Assembly: GCF_041435195.1 (NCBI RefSeq)
Contig: NZ_CP108106.1
Span: 1,116,001-1,180,000, forward strand
DNA length: 64,000 bases
Reading direction: 5' to 3'
Origin: Streptomyces sp. NBC_00224
GTDB lineage: Bacteria; Actinomycetota; Actinomycetes; Streptomycetales; Streptomycetaceae
Under the pieces are notes generated by a model. The model saw only the letters and a list, made by a program, of their open reading frames with translations. It did not search any database and was not told the origin of the DNA. Positions 53,115 through 61,573 of this stretch are shown here, in pieces. Within the stretch, counting starts at the first letter, position 1; every line of letters begins with the position of its first letter. The position numbers were made by a program, and so were the translations under genes.

Positions 53115-54122
53115 TCAGCGGCCCGCGACGACGGAACGCCTGCCGTCCGGCGTCAGCGGCACGGTGAGCGACTGGGTGCCCACGGCGCGTGCGGCGCGGC
53201 CGTCCAACGGCTTCTGCACCGTGTTGATGTTCAGCGAGACACCCTGGCCTCCGCTGAACGTGCCGGTCGCGAACGCGTTCACCGCCGCGTCCGCCGTGAT
53301 CTCGTAACCGGTCGTATCCACGATGCCGTGGGTCCGGCAGTCGCGGAAGACGTCCTGGATCGGGACGAACCACAGCCAGTGCAGCTCCGAGCCACCGTTG
53401 AGGTCGACCTTTTCGTTGAACCCCACGGCCACCATCCCGGACATCGACACCGTGGCCGTCCAGTCGATGTCGTACCGCTGCGTCCCCACCACCAACGACG
53501 CCTCGACGGCGGACTTCGGCGGGATCCGCAACGGCAGGTCGACGCTCCAGGTCTGCGTTTCCTTGTGCGCGAACTCCTGGGTCGAGGAAAGGCTCGCTTC
53601 GATGGAGGTGGTCTCGCTCACCTTCGCGACGGCCGGAATCTCCGCCGACACCTCCATCGTCACACCGATCTTCAGCGACTCGGTCACCGAGATCCGCAGA
53701 TCCTGCTCCGTGGTCTTGCTCTGCTTGTACGTGACGGACTGCTCAACCGCCGTGCCGTTGCGGTAGTTGGTGGTGATCGAACTGACCTGGCCGGGGGTCG
53801 GCGAGGGCGCACTCGGGTCGTAGGTGATGCCGGAGTACTTCGTCCGGACCTGATGGCGGTGGTAGTCGGCGAGGAAACTCTGCTTCCCGTAGTCCGTGGA
53901 GGCGGTGAACCGGCAGCCCCGGGACGACGGATGGCGCTCACGGGCCATCCATCCGCCCCAGGCGTCGGTGATCTCCTGAAGGGAGCGACTGGCACCCTTC
54001 TTGGGCGGTGCGGCCTGTGCGGGAGTCGCGGCGGCGAGGGTGATCGGAATCGTGGCGGCGACTCCGGCAGCGGGTGCGAGAGCCAAGAGGCGCCGCCGGG
54101 ACACACCGGGTATCTGGGGCAT
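53115..54122 (-). CDS. Exported ETX/MTX2-like (aerolysin-fold) pore-forming family protein
   Basis: A 335-aa protein with a twin-arginine leader (SRRRLLALAPAAGVAATIPI, AQA cleavage near 38). The mature part shows the aerolysin/ETX-MTX2 pattern of long Ser/Thr-rich alternating strands: NGTAVEQSVTYKQSKTTEQD, LKIGVTMEVSAEIPAVAKVS, SLSSTQEFAHKETQTWSVDL and PPKSAVEASLVVGTQRYDID. The amphipathic middle would be the membrane-inserting hairpin. The N-terminal receptor domain is short (about 40-120). ATG 54122 follows AAAGG at long spacing. Secretion plus fold suggest a pore former against other cells, but no activity is shown. A DosR-type box lies 87 nt upstream. Confidence 0.8.
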   Translation of the reverse strand: MPQIPGVSRRRLLALAPAAGVAATIPITLAAATPAQAAPPKKGASRSLQEITDAWGGWMARERHPSSRGCRFTASTDYGKQSFLADYHRHQVRTKYSGITYDPSAPSPTPGQVSSITTNYRNGTAVEQSVTYKQSKTTEQDLRISVTESLKIGVTMEVSAEIPAVAKVSETTSIEASLSSTQEFAHKETQTWSVDLPLRIPPKSAVEASLVVGTQRYDIDWTATVSMSGMVAVGFNEKVDLNGGSELHWLWFVPIQDVFRDCRTHGIVDTTGYEITADAAVNAFATGTFSGGQGVSLNINTVQKPLDGRAARAVGTQSLTVPLTPDGRRSVVAGR

Positions 54123-54208
54123 GGGGGATTCAAGACCTTTCTGCGGCACGGGCGTACGGGACGGAATTCCTGGGACGCCATGCAATCCCCGATCCCATCG
54201 GCGGCCTA

Positions 54209-54222
54209 GGGACTTAAGTCCC
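54209..54222. promoter_or_regulatory. DosR/DevR-type palindromic box
   Basis: GGGACTTAAGTCCC is a perfect 14-bp palindrome and matches the core of the DosR/DevR (Streptomyces OsdR) hypoxia/nitric-oxide motif. It is 87 nt upstream of the ETX/MTX2-like start and about 180 nt before the plus-strand leader ORF. A second dyad, GGCCAA-CC-TTGGCC, lies at 54237-54250. Confidence 0.6.
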
Positions 54223-54400
54223 TGCGGGCACACCCCGGCCAACCTTGGCCGAAAACCACCCTTTTCATCCGGCGATCCCCGGCCCCCGTCCGACCGCTCA
54301 GCGGTCCACACAGGAAACGGGGTTGGGTGGGATGGCATACGGGCTGCTACCTTCGGAGGCGAAGCAGTCGACCGTGACATCGCGCGAGGAGGTGAGACCC

Positions 54401-54460
54401 ATGAACGCTGTATCCATGTGGGTGCTCCCCCTCTCTTCACGGTCGGGGCCATTGACGTAG
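54401..54460 (+). CDS. Possible 19-aa leader peptide
   Basis: MNAVSMWVLPLSSRSGPLT has one of the best ribosome sites in the window (GAGGAGGTGAG). It ends in TAG at 54458-54460 in the same frame as the hydrolase ATG at 54512, 51 nt later. It may be a leader that sets translation of the hydrolase. Confidence 0.4.
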   Translation: MNAVSMWVLPLSSRSGPLT

Positions 54461-54485
54461 GTGTCATTGGGAGCGCCTCGACACC
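54460..54485. promoter_or_regulatory. Inverted repeat before the hydrolase gene
   Basis: GGTGTC (54460-54465) and GACACC (54480-54485) form a 6-bp dyad with a 14-nt centre, directly after the short leader ORF. In RNA it could fold between leader and hydrolase; in DNA it could be an operator. Confidence 0.3.
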
Positions 54486-54511
54486 AAGGCACTCCCGAGA
54501 GGCAACACCCC

Positions 54512-55276
54512 ATGTATTCCGCGCAGTTCACCGCTGAGACTTCGTCGAACGGCATCATCGAGCGCGACTTCACCGTCGGTGAGGTCACCGGCGCGCTCTG
54601 GTCACCCGCATCGCCCACATCGGAATCCGGTCGCGCACCTCTGGTGCTCATGGGGCACGGCGGCGGCATGCACGCGAAGGCACCGGCCATGACCGGCCGT
54701 GCACAGCGCCTGGTGGCTGACGGCGGCTTCCACGTAGCCACCATCGACGCCCCCGGCCACGGTGCCCGCCCGCGCACGGCGCACGACGAGCAAGAGATCG
54801 CCGTGATGCAGAAGGCGATGGCGGCAGGCGAGCCGGTCGGCCCGATCGTCGTTCGCTACAACGCCCACCTGGCAGAACGCGCCGTGCCGGAGTGGCAGGC
54901 GACCCTGGACGCCCTCCAGGAGCTGCCGGAGATCGGCGCCGAAGGGCCGGTCGGCTACTACGGGTTGACCATGGGCACCGCGATCGGCGTGCCGTTGACG
55001 GCGGTGGAACCCAGGATCACCGCCGCGGTCTTCGGCCTCTTCTGGCCCGATCCGCTGGCCGAGACGGCGAAGCAGATCACCATCCCGATCGAGTTCGCAC
55101 TCCAGTGGGACGACGAGTACATCCCGCGCGAAGACGGTCTCGCCCTCTTCGACGCCTTCGCCTCGAAGGAGAAGACGCTGCACGCCAACGCGGGTACGCA
55201 CATGGAGCTGCCCAGGTTCGAGGCCGACAGCGCGGTGCGGTTCTTCACCCGCCACCTCGGCCGACCCGCCACGTGA
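54512..55276 (+). CDS. Alpha/beta hydrolase with Thr at the nucleophile position
   Basis: A 254-aa dienelactone-hydrolase-like protein. LVLMGHGGGMHAKAP gives the oxyanion HGGG, DAPGHGARPR follows, an acid lies near FALQWDDEYIPREDG and a His in NAGTHMELPRF. The nucleophile elbow reads YGLTMGT, with Thr153 where Ser (GLSMG) is expected, so classical esterase chemistry is doubtful. ATG 54512 follows GAGAGGCAACACCCC. It may be preceded by a leader peptide. It ends before a hairpin terminator. Confidence 0.83.
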   Translation: MYSAQFTAETSSNGIIERDFTVGEVTGALWSPASPTSESGRAPLVLMGHGGGMHAKAPAMTGRAQRLVADGGFHVATIDAPGHGARPRTAHDEQEIAVMQKAMAAGEPVGPIVVRYNAHLAERAVPEWQATLDALQELPEIGAEGPVGYYGLTMGTAIGVPLTAVEPRITAAVFGLFWPDPLAETAKQITIPIEFALQWDDEYIPREDGLALFDAFASKEKTLHANAGTHMELPRFEADSAVRFFTRHLGRPAT

Positions 55277-55294
55277 CCGGTCCGACCTGACCTG

Positions 55295-55339
55295 ACGGGT
55301 ATCGGCCTCCGGCCCCACCGGCCGGGCGCCGATACCCGT
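55295..55339 (+). terminator. Hairpin terminator
   Basis: ACGGGTATCGGC (55295-55306) pairs with GCCGATACCCGT (55328-55339), 12 bp. The loop contains CCGGCC/GGCCGG elements that may form an inner stem. Confidence 0.7.
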
Positions 55340-55367
55340 GTCACACCGGAACGGGCAGACTGTGCGG

Positions 55368-56096
55368 GTGGACGACTACCGCCCGGTGCACCGGGAGCAC
55401 GCACCCCAATCGTACGGACGCCTGCGCGTGCGGAGCACCGATCTCGGACCTGCCCGCTGGCTCACCGAACGGGCCCCGGGACAAGGGGACTTCGGCACCG
55501 TGGCGGGCGTCGCCGCGCCCGGATTCGCCGCGTACGCCCGGGTGCTGCATCCGGCCTCCCTGGAGGAACGGCCGGTGCGATGGGCGGCGGTGGCGGCCGC
55601 GTACGGGCGCGATGTGGCGCCGGGCACGGACTGGCACGAGTTGATCGGGGCGGACCGCGACCACCTCAACGCCGACGTGTACGGTCTGGCCGGCGTCTGG
55701 GACGAGCACCCGGCCGAGGGCCCCACTCCGCCCGCCGTCGCCCAGGCCCTCATCCCGGTCCTGGCCCGGCACACCAAGACGGTGGAGCACTGCTGGTTCG
55801 GGCTGTGGAACGGCTACGGCCGGTGGGACTTCGACCACGTTCCCTCCTTCGAGACCCCCGGCCGCGAGGAAGTGCTGCTCGCCGGAACACTGACCGACGC
55901 CGTCTCGCCGGTGTCCCTCGACGAGTTCGCCGAGTTGCCCGACCTGTGGTGGCCGCAGGACCGTGCCTGGTGCCTGGGCGGTGACGTGGACCTGGTCAGC
56001 ACCTACATCGGCGGATCCCGCGCGCTGATCGCCGAGCTGCTGGCCACTCCGGAGCTGGAGGCGCACCCGGTGGCACCGGGCGACACGGTGGGCTGA
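55368..56096 (+). CDS. Conserved hypothetical protein (Trp-rich, actinobacterial)
   Basis: A 242-aa soluble protein without signal or helices. Features: APQSYGRLRVRSTDLGPARW, HCWFGLWNGYGRWDFDHVPS, PGREEVLLAGTLTDAVSPVS and WWPQDRAWCLGGDVDLVSTY with IGGSRALIAELLA at the end. This matches a widespread unnamed Streptomyces family seen by memory only. GTG 55368 follows CAGACT at -10 distance and no Shine-Dalgarno; leaderless start likely. It is convergent with the carboxylesterase gene. Confidence 0.75.
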   Translation: MDDYRPVHREHAPQSYGRLRVRSTDLGPARWLTERAPGQGDFGTVAGVAAPGFAAYARVLHPASLEERPVRWAAVAAAYGRDVAPGTDWHELIGADRDHLNADVYGLAGVWDEHPAEGPTPPAVAQALIPVLARHTKTVEHCWFGLWNGYGRWDFDHVPSFETPGREEVLLAGTLTDAVSPVSLDEFAELPDLWWPQDRAWCLGGDVDLVSTYIGGSRALIAELLATPELEAHPVAPGDTVG

Positions 56097-56124
56097 GGCC
56101 ACCCCGGGCGCCGTGCGGTGACGC

Positions 56125-57732
56125 CTAGGCCATCGGCCCCTGGGAGGTGGGGCGCGCGATGGTGGACCAGAAGGCGCACTGGTGGCCCGTGTCGAAGTCG
56201 GTCCGGGGTGTGATCGCGTCCGGGGCCAGGGTGAGCGGCCGGTAGGGGGTCGGGGCGGTGGCGGGCCAGGTCGCGGGGTCGGGGGCCGCTGTGGCGACGA
56301 AGCGGGACCAGAGGGTGGTCATGGTGTGCGACAGCCGTGTCTGGGCCGGGGTCAGCCGGACGTCGGCCGCCGGAAGATAGGTGAACAAGTACGGGATCTC
56401 GGCGCCGTGGTAGGCGCCCAGCGGGAAATCGGCGGGCAGTTTGTAGAGGTCGGGCGCGGACCGGTCGGCGAACTCGTAGGCGAAGACGCGGCCCGGTGTC
56501 GCGGTGGCGAACTGCCGCGCCGCCTCGCGGGTGGGGCAGGCGACGAGATAGTCGCCGAACGCGGCCGCGAAGGCCAGCCGGTAGTCGTTGCCGAAGCGCG
56601 ACGCCGGGTAGTGCGACGCGACGCGCAGCCCGTCCAGTTTGAAGAGGGTGGTGAGGAGGACGGGGTAGGTGACCGCGTCGAGGTGCGTCCCGCCGGACTC
56701 GACGATGAGGGCGCCGATGGTGCCCTCGTCCAGCCCGTTGCCGATCAGCACCGGCACCCTGGCGTAGTCCCCCGCCTCGATGGCCTGCGCGGGCGGTACG
56801 GGCAGGACGGGCGTGCCCGACACCGGCCACCAGGGGGCCGCGCCGCTGGTCGGCGCCTTCAGCAGCGCGGCGACGGGCTTGCGCCGCAGGCACGTCACGA
56901 CCGCGGCAGGGGTGCTGCCAAGACAGCCCGCGCCCGTCGCGAAGGCCGTACCCGCCGAGGTGGCCTCGGCCAGTGGACGGGACGCCACTCCGCACGGCGC
57001 GCTCTCGATGACGGCGCGTGCGAACAACCCGCGCGAGCCGGGCGACACCAGGTGACCGCAGACGCTCAGGCCGCCCGACGACTGCCCGGCCGCCGTGACC
57101 TGCGCGGGGTCACCCCCGAAGGCCGCCGCGTTCGCCCGGGTCCAACGGAGTACGGCCTGCTGGTCCATGAGGCCGTAGTTGCCGGAGCCGGTGTCCGGGG
57201 CCTCGGCCGTCAGCCCCCGGTGGGCCAGGAATCCGAAGGCGCCGAGCCGGTAGTTGGCCGTGACCACCACCATGTCGCCGGTGCGGGCCAGCCGGGACGG
57301 GTCGTAGTGGGCGGCGGTCCCGGAGACGAACGAGCCGCCGTGGAACCACACCAGGACGGGTTTGCCGCCGGCGCCGCCCGGTGGGGTGAAGACATTGAGG
57401 TAGAGGCAGTCCTCGTTGGTGACCTCGGTGGTGCCGAGTACCGGCCGGGCCTGCTGGGCGCACGCGTCGGCGAAGTGGGCGGCGTCCCGGATGCCGGTCC
57501 ACGCGGCGACGGGCTGGGGCGGCCGCCATCTGCGCTCCCCCACCGGCGGCGCGGCGAACGGCACTCCGAGGAAGGCACGGCCGCGGTCGGTGACCACGCC
57601 GCGCAGGCGTCCCGCGTCCGTGCTGACGACGGCAGGGTCCCCCGGCGCCCCGGCGCCCGCCCCGGCCGGCACCGCGACGGCCAGGCAGAGAAGAGCGAGG
57701 AAGGAGACGAACAGGCTGCGTGTGGTGGCCAT
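56125..57732 (-). CDS. Secreted type-B carboxylesterase
   Basis: A 535-aa exported esterase of the carboxylesterase/cholinesterase family. The signal peptide (MATTRSLFVSFLALLCLAVA) ends near AGA (about 28). Motifs: FLGVPFAAPPVGERRWRPPQ, EDCLYLNVFTP (the usual EDCLYLN signature), FHGGSFVSG oxyanion site, and nucleophile elbow AAGQSSGG, where the common GESAGG reads GQSSGG with Ser retained. The catalytic His is likely in YHGAEIPYLF. ATG 57732 has a weak ribosome site. It lies 80 nt downstream of the sensor kinase gene on the same strand and may be part of that transcript. Substrate unknown. Confidence 0.92.
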   Translation of the reverse strand: MATTRSLFVSFLALLCLAVAVPAGAGAGAPGDPAVVSTDAGRLRGVVTDRGRAFLGVPFAAPPVGERRWRPPQPVAAWTGIRDAAHFADACAQQARPVLGTTEVTNEDCLYLNVFTPPGGAGGKPVLVWFHGGSFVSGTAAHYDPSRLARTGDMVVVTANYRLGAFGFLAHRGLTAEAPDTGSGNYGLMDQQAVLRWTRANAAAFGGDPAQVTAAGQSSGGLSVCGHLVSPGSRGLFARAVIESAPCGVASRPLAEATSAGTAFATGAGCLGSTPAAVVTCLRRKPVAALLKAPTSGAAPWWPVSGTPVLPVPPAQAIEAGDYARVPVLIGNGLDEGTIGALIVESGGTHLDAVTYPVLLTTLFKLDGLRVASHYPASRFGNDYRLAFAAAFGDYLVACPTREAARQFATATPGRVFAYEFADRSAPDLYKLPADFPLGAYHGAEIPYLFTYLPAADVRLTPAQTRLSHTMTTLWSRFVATAAPDPATWPATAPTPYRPLTLAPDAITPRTDFDTGHQCAFWSTIARPTSQGPMA

Positions 57733-57812
57733 GAGGGGTGTCTACCCGGGGGCGGGGAGGGTTTCCTTCGCCCGAAAGGGGCACACCTGAACGAACATGC
57801 ACCCTGACTCCG

Positions 57813-59831
57813 TCATCCCGGGAACGGGCCCGCCACCGGCGGAAACGACGCCCTCACGACCATTCCGCGATCCGCGCCCCGGGCAAGGGTGAACTGCCCG
57901 CCCAACTCGGTGGCCCGCTCCCGCATGGACCGGATTCCCACCCCGTCGCCCGAACGGTGTTGGGCGAGTCCGTGCCCGTCGTCGCTGACCTCGATCGTCA
58001 CCTCGTCCGGCACCACCCGCACGCTCAGCACGGCCGCGGCCGCCCCCGAGTGCCGTACGACGTTGTTCAGCGCCTCGCCCCCGATGAGGTAGACAGCCAC
58101 CTCCACGGCGGCCGGCAGTCCCGGCAGCGGGTCGGGGGTGAAGCACATGTCCACCGGGAGCCGCTGCCCGAACCGGTCCGCCAACTGCCGCAACGCACCG
58201 TCGAGGCCGTTGCGGTCCAGGGCGGCCGGTGCCAACCCGGCGGAGATCTGGCGGAGCTCGGCGATGGCCTGCCCGATGCCCTCGGAGGCGGTCTCCAACG
58301 GCCGGGCGGCCGCGGAGCCGTCCGGTACGGCGAAGCGTGCGGTGTCGATCTGCAGCCGGGCCCCCGACAGGGCGGGGCCCAGACTGTCGTGCAGGTCGTG
58401 CCGCAGGGTGCGGCGGGCCTCCTCCCGCGTCACCACCATGCGTTCACGGGCCGCCCGAAGATCCTCGTAGAGGCGTACGGAGGCGAGCGCGGGTGACGCC
58501 TGGTCGGCGAGGGACCGCAGGACCTCCTGGTCCTGGCGGTCGAGCGCCCGCTGGCCCGCCCTCGGGGTCACGTGCAGATGGCCGATGACGTTGCCTTCGT
58601 ACGCGAGGGGGAATCCGTAGGAGTCGGGCACCGGCTCCCCGGCGGCGGCCAGGGTGCGCGGGCCGCCGCGCGTGTCCACCACCACCTTGGCTCCGGGCAG
58701 GTTCAGGGTGCTCACGACGGTGTCGCACAGCAGGCGTGGGGCCTGTGCGGGTGCGGCGGCCTGGCTGAGCCGCCGTGAGAGGGCGCGGACGACTTGGTAG
58801 GGGTGGGCGCGGTCGCCGTAGTAGATGCGGTCCACCACACGTACGGCCAGACGGGCGCAGGGATAGAGCAGGGCCCCGGCGGCCAGGCCCACGGCGCCCG
58901 ACACGAGGGCCTGCGTGCTCAGACCGCCGGGCAGGGCGCGCAGGACCAGCAGCGAGACGACGGTGTACACGGCGATCAGGGCGGCGGTGAGCAGGAGGGA
59001 GGCCAGTATCTTGCGGGTGGCCCGGTCGAGTTGGCCCGAGCGGTCGCGGCTGATGCCGTAGATCGCGCAGAACGGCCACAGGAACGCCACGGCGTACGCG
59101 TACGACCACAGGGCGCCTGTCGGCGGGGCGATGCGGTTGACGTAGAGGAACACCAGCCACAGCACGTACGGCAGGACGGGGATGATCTGCCGCCGGTCGG
59201 GGGTGCGCCACCAGCGCACGGCCATGGCGGTGAGACCGGTCAGCAGGAGGACGGTGGTAAGGGGGACGACGGGGACGTGGTCGAGCAGGGCTGTCCGCAG
59301 CCGTTGCGACGCACCCCGGTCGAACGGGTCGGGCACGGTGTAGGGGACGGGGTCGGTGTAGGCGGGTACCAGGCTCCACGCGGCGACGAGGACGAGGTAG
59401 GGCCGCCAGAGCCGGTGACGGGGCAGTTCGCCGCTCGGCAGATACAGCGGCAGCGCGTAGAAGGTGAAGGCGGCCAGTGCGTAGGAGAGCCGGGAGACCA
59501 CGGCCATGGTGACGTCGACGCCGTGGGGGGCGTCGGTGACGACGACGGCGATCAGGCCCGCGTCCGAGAGGACACTGGCCGTGCCGGTCGCGACCAGGAG
59601 CGGGCCCAGGACGCTGCGGGGGCAATGGGCCGTCATGAAGGCGCCGAGCAGGACGACTCCGGTGGCGGCCACGACGGGGACTCCGCGGGGAATGATGTAC
59701 GGGGTCAGCCGCGCGTCGTCCAGGTGGGCGAGGGCGAGGACGGCCCAGATCACGGCGGAGGCGAGGGTCAGCCCGTACGCCGCGAAGGTCGGCGCCGACC
59801 GCCCGCCCCGCACGTATGCCGTCTCGTCCAC
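57813..59831 (-). CDS. NarL-type membrane sensor histidine kinase
   Basis: A 672-aa kinase with about nine or ten N-terminal helices (about 15-340). A GAF-like region follows (about 360-470; RALSRRLSQAAAPAQAPRLL, FPLAYEGNVIGHLHVTPRAG), then HisKA_3 with phospho-His in EEARRTLRHDLHDSLGPALS and an HATPase with VVRHSGAAAAVLSVRVV and DDGHGLAQHRSGDGVGIRSM. The many-helix sensor part suggests detection within or at the membrane. GTG 59831 has AAGGAG at 10 nt. It is 14 nt downstream of its regulator gene. The stimulus is unknown. Confidence 0.93.
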   Translation of the reverse strand: MDETAYVRGGRSAPTFAAYGLTLASAVIWAVLALAHLDDARLTPYIIPRGVPVVAATGVVLLGAFMTAHCPRSVLGPLLVATGTASVLSDAGLIAVVVTDAPHGVDVTMAVVSRLSYALAAFTFYALPLYLPSGELPRHRLWRPYLVLVAAWSLVPAYTDPVPYTVPDPFDRGASQRLRTALLDHVPVVPLTTVLLLTGLTAMAVRWWRTPDRRQIIPVLPYVLWLVFLYVNRIAPPTGALWSYAYAVAFLWPFCAIYGISRDRSGQLDRATRKILASLLLTAALIAVYTVVSLLVLRALPGGLSTQALVSGAVGLAAGALLYPCARLAVRVVDRIYYGDRAHPYQVVRALSRRLSQAAAPAQAPRLLCDTVVSTLNLPGAKVVVDTRGGPRTLAAAGEPVPDSYGFPLAYEGNVIGHLHVTPRAGQRALDRQDQEVLRSLADQASPALASVRLYEDLRAARERMVVTREEARRTLRHDLHDSLGPALSGARLQIDTARFAVPDGSAAARPLETASEGIGQAIAELRQISAGLAPAALDRNGLDGALRQLADRFGQRLPVDMCFTPDPLPGLPAAVEVAVYLIGGEALNNVVRHSGAAAAVLSVRVVPDEVTIEVSDDGHGLAQHRSGDGVGIRSMRERATELGGQFTLARGADRGMVVRASFPPVAGPFPG

Positions 59832-59845
59832 CGGAGCTCGCTCCT

Positions 59846-60493
59846 TCAGTCCTCGTCCCCCAGGCCCGCGTCCCGCGCCCTGGCCACGGCCTCGGCGCGG
59901 GTGGTGACCTGGAGCTTGTCGAAGATGTGCGTGATGTGGTTGCGGACCGTCTTCTCGGACAGCACCAGTTGCCGGGCGATGCGGTGGTTGTCCAGGCCGC
60001 GGGCGATGAGCTCCAGCACCTCCGCCTCGCGTGCCGTGAGCGCCGGGAACAGTTGCTCTGCGTCATGGCGGCGGCCCTCGCGCAGCAGCGCGGTGAGGCG
60101 CTCCGCGGTCTGCGGGCCGAACACCGCGCCGCCGGCGGCCACCGTGCGTACCGCGTGCAGGACCTCGCCGGCGCCCGCGCCCTTGACCAGATAGCCGCGG
60201 GCACCGGCCTGGAGGGCGGCCAGCAGGCTGCCGTCGTCGTCGGACATGGTCAGCATCAGCACCGGCAGCCCGGGATGGAGCCCGGTGAGCTGCCGGGTGA
60301 CGTCGATGCCGGAGGCGTCGGGCAGGGACAGGTCCATGACGACGACGTCCGGCATCTGCCGCGCCACGGCCTCCAGCGCCTCGGCGGCGGTGGCGGCCTC
60401 GGCGACGACGTCGGTACCTCCGGTGCTCTCCAGCGCGGCCTTCAGACCGCTGCGGAACAGCGGATGGTCGTCGACGATCAGGACTCGGGGCAC
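59846..60493 (-). CDS. NarL/LuxR family response regulator
   Basis: A 215-aa regulator: receiver (VLIVDDHPLFRSGLKAALES, phospho-Asp in VVMDLSLPDASG, Lys in YLVKGAGAGE) and LuxR helix-turn-helix (LTAREAEVLELIARGLDNHR, LVLSEKTVRNHITHIFDKLQ). GTG at 60493 is chosen because GAGG lies 8 nt upstream and it begins PRVLIVDD; GTG at 60520 is in frame without a site. Paired with the kinase at 57813. Targets may include the adjacent dioxygenase operon or the esterase; no binding site was identified. Confidence 0.93.
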   Translation of the reverse strand: MPRVLIVDDHPLFRSGLKAALESTGGTDVVAEAATAAEALEAVARQMPDVVVMDLSLPDASGIDVTRQLTGLHPGLPVLMLTMSDDDGSLLAALQAGARGYLVKGAGAGEVLHAVRTVAAGGAVFGPQTAERLTALLREGRRHDAEQLFPALTAREAEVLELIARGLDNHRIARQLVLSEKTVRNHITHIFDKLQVTTRAEAVARARDAGLGDED

Positions 60494-60607
60494 GGCGGCG
60501 TCCTCGTCTTCTTGTCTCACAGGGTGACGTTAGCGGCCGCCCCGGGCGATCTCCCGTTTTGTCGCTCGCCCCGGCGCCGTCGGGCACGGCGCCGCACGGG
60601 ACGGGCG

Positions 60608-61531
60608 TCAGGCCGTGTGGGTGCCGGTCATCAGCGCGGCCATGTCCTCCGGTGCGATCCACGAGGGCGGGGGCGGCTGGCCCCAGCTGAAGAAGCTCTC
60701 GTTGACGTCGAAGACCTCCGGGTCCCACAGCTGGTCGTCGACGATGCAGTCCATGTCGGAGTAGTACTCCGTGAAGTTGCCCGCCGGGTCCTTGAGGTAC
60801 CAGAAGAAGTTGGAGCCGATGAAGTGGCGGCCGAAGCCCCAGATGTGGCGTTCGGGATGGTCCTCCAGCATGGCCATGGCGCCGCGCCCGATGTCGTCGA
60901 CGTCGTCGACCTGCCAGGACGTGTGGTGCAGGAAGGGCACGGGGGCCTTCAGGACGAGGATGTTGTGGTGGTCGGTGGTGCAGCGCAGGAAGGATCCCGC
61001 ATCGCCCAGCGAGTCGCTGACCTTGAAGCCGAGGCCGTCGCCGAAGAACGCGGCGGTCGCCCGGGGGTCGGGGGTGCCCAGGACGGCGTGCCCCAGCTTG
61101 CTGGGCCGCACGCGGTCGGGGCGCATGACGCCCGGGGCCCGGCCCGCGGTGCGCTCGGTGCGTCCGGGCCCGTTGTACGGGGTGGGGGGCGTCGGGGGCG
61201 GGGCGGGGCGCGGTTCGACCTGGAGCACGGCCCGGGCGCCGGTGACGGGGTCGGCCGCGGTCAGGCTCGGCCCGGCGCCCCGTACGGCGGCGATGCCCAT
61301 GCGGCGCAGCCGGGCGGCGGCCGCGTCGAGGTCGTCGGTGTCGTCGACGCCGACGCGCATCTCGACGAGGCGACGGGTGGGCGCCGACACGATGCGCAGC
61401 TGGCGACCGCCGTCGCGGGTGGAGAACCAGCCGTCGTCCTGCGCCCGCAGGCCGAGTTCGGTGTAGTACGGGGCTGTCGCCGTGGGGTCGGGGACCCCGA
61501 TGGTGACGGAGGACAGGCGGTGCAGTGACAT
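60608..61531 (-). CDS. Two-domain type I extradiol dioxygenase (VOC superfamily)
   Basis: A 307-aa ring-cleaving dioxygenase of the BphC-like type, opening catechols next to the hydroxyls. The N-terminal VOC domain (about 1-120; VTIGVPDPTATAPYYTELGL) is followed by a Pro-rich linker. In the C-terminal catalytic domain the Fe(II) ligands are His in KLGHAVLGTPDP, His in FLHHTSWQVDD and Glu in NFTEYYSD. ATG 61531 has GAAGGAG 8 nt upstream. It is the last gene of a minus operon with GMC, VOC and cupin genes, fitting aromatic catabolism. The substrate is not evident. Confidence 0.88.
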   Translation of the reverse strand: MSLHRLSSVTIGVPDPTATAPYYTELGLRAQDDGWFSTRDGGRQLRIVSAPTRRLVEMRVGVDDTDDLDAAAARLRRMGIAAVRGAGPSLTAADPVTGARAVLQVEPRPAPPPTPPTPYNGPGRTERTAGRAPGVMRPDRVRPSKLGHAVLGTPDPRATAAFFGDGLGFKVSDSLGDAGSFLRCTTDHHNILVLKAPVPFLHHTSWQVDDVDDIGRGAMAMLEDHPERHIWGFGRHFIGSNFFWYLKDPAGNFTEYYSDMDCIVDDQLWDPEVFDVNESFFSWGQPPPPSWIAPEDMAALMTGTHTA

Positions 61532-61573
61532 GGTGGGACTCCTTCGTGGGTGTCAGGGCGGGACTTTGTGGTG

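Noticed and set aside
57813..60493. The NarL-type pair as the OsdR/OsdK system acting on the DosR-type box
   Set aside because: The kinase here is a many-helix membrane protein, not the soluble two-GAF type expected. I have no evidence linking it to the box.
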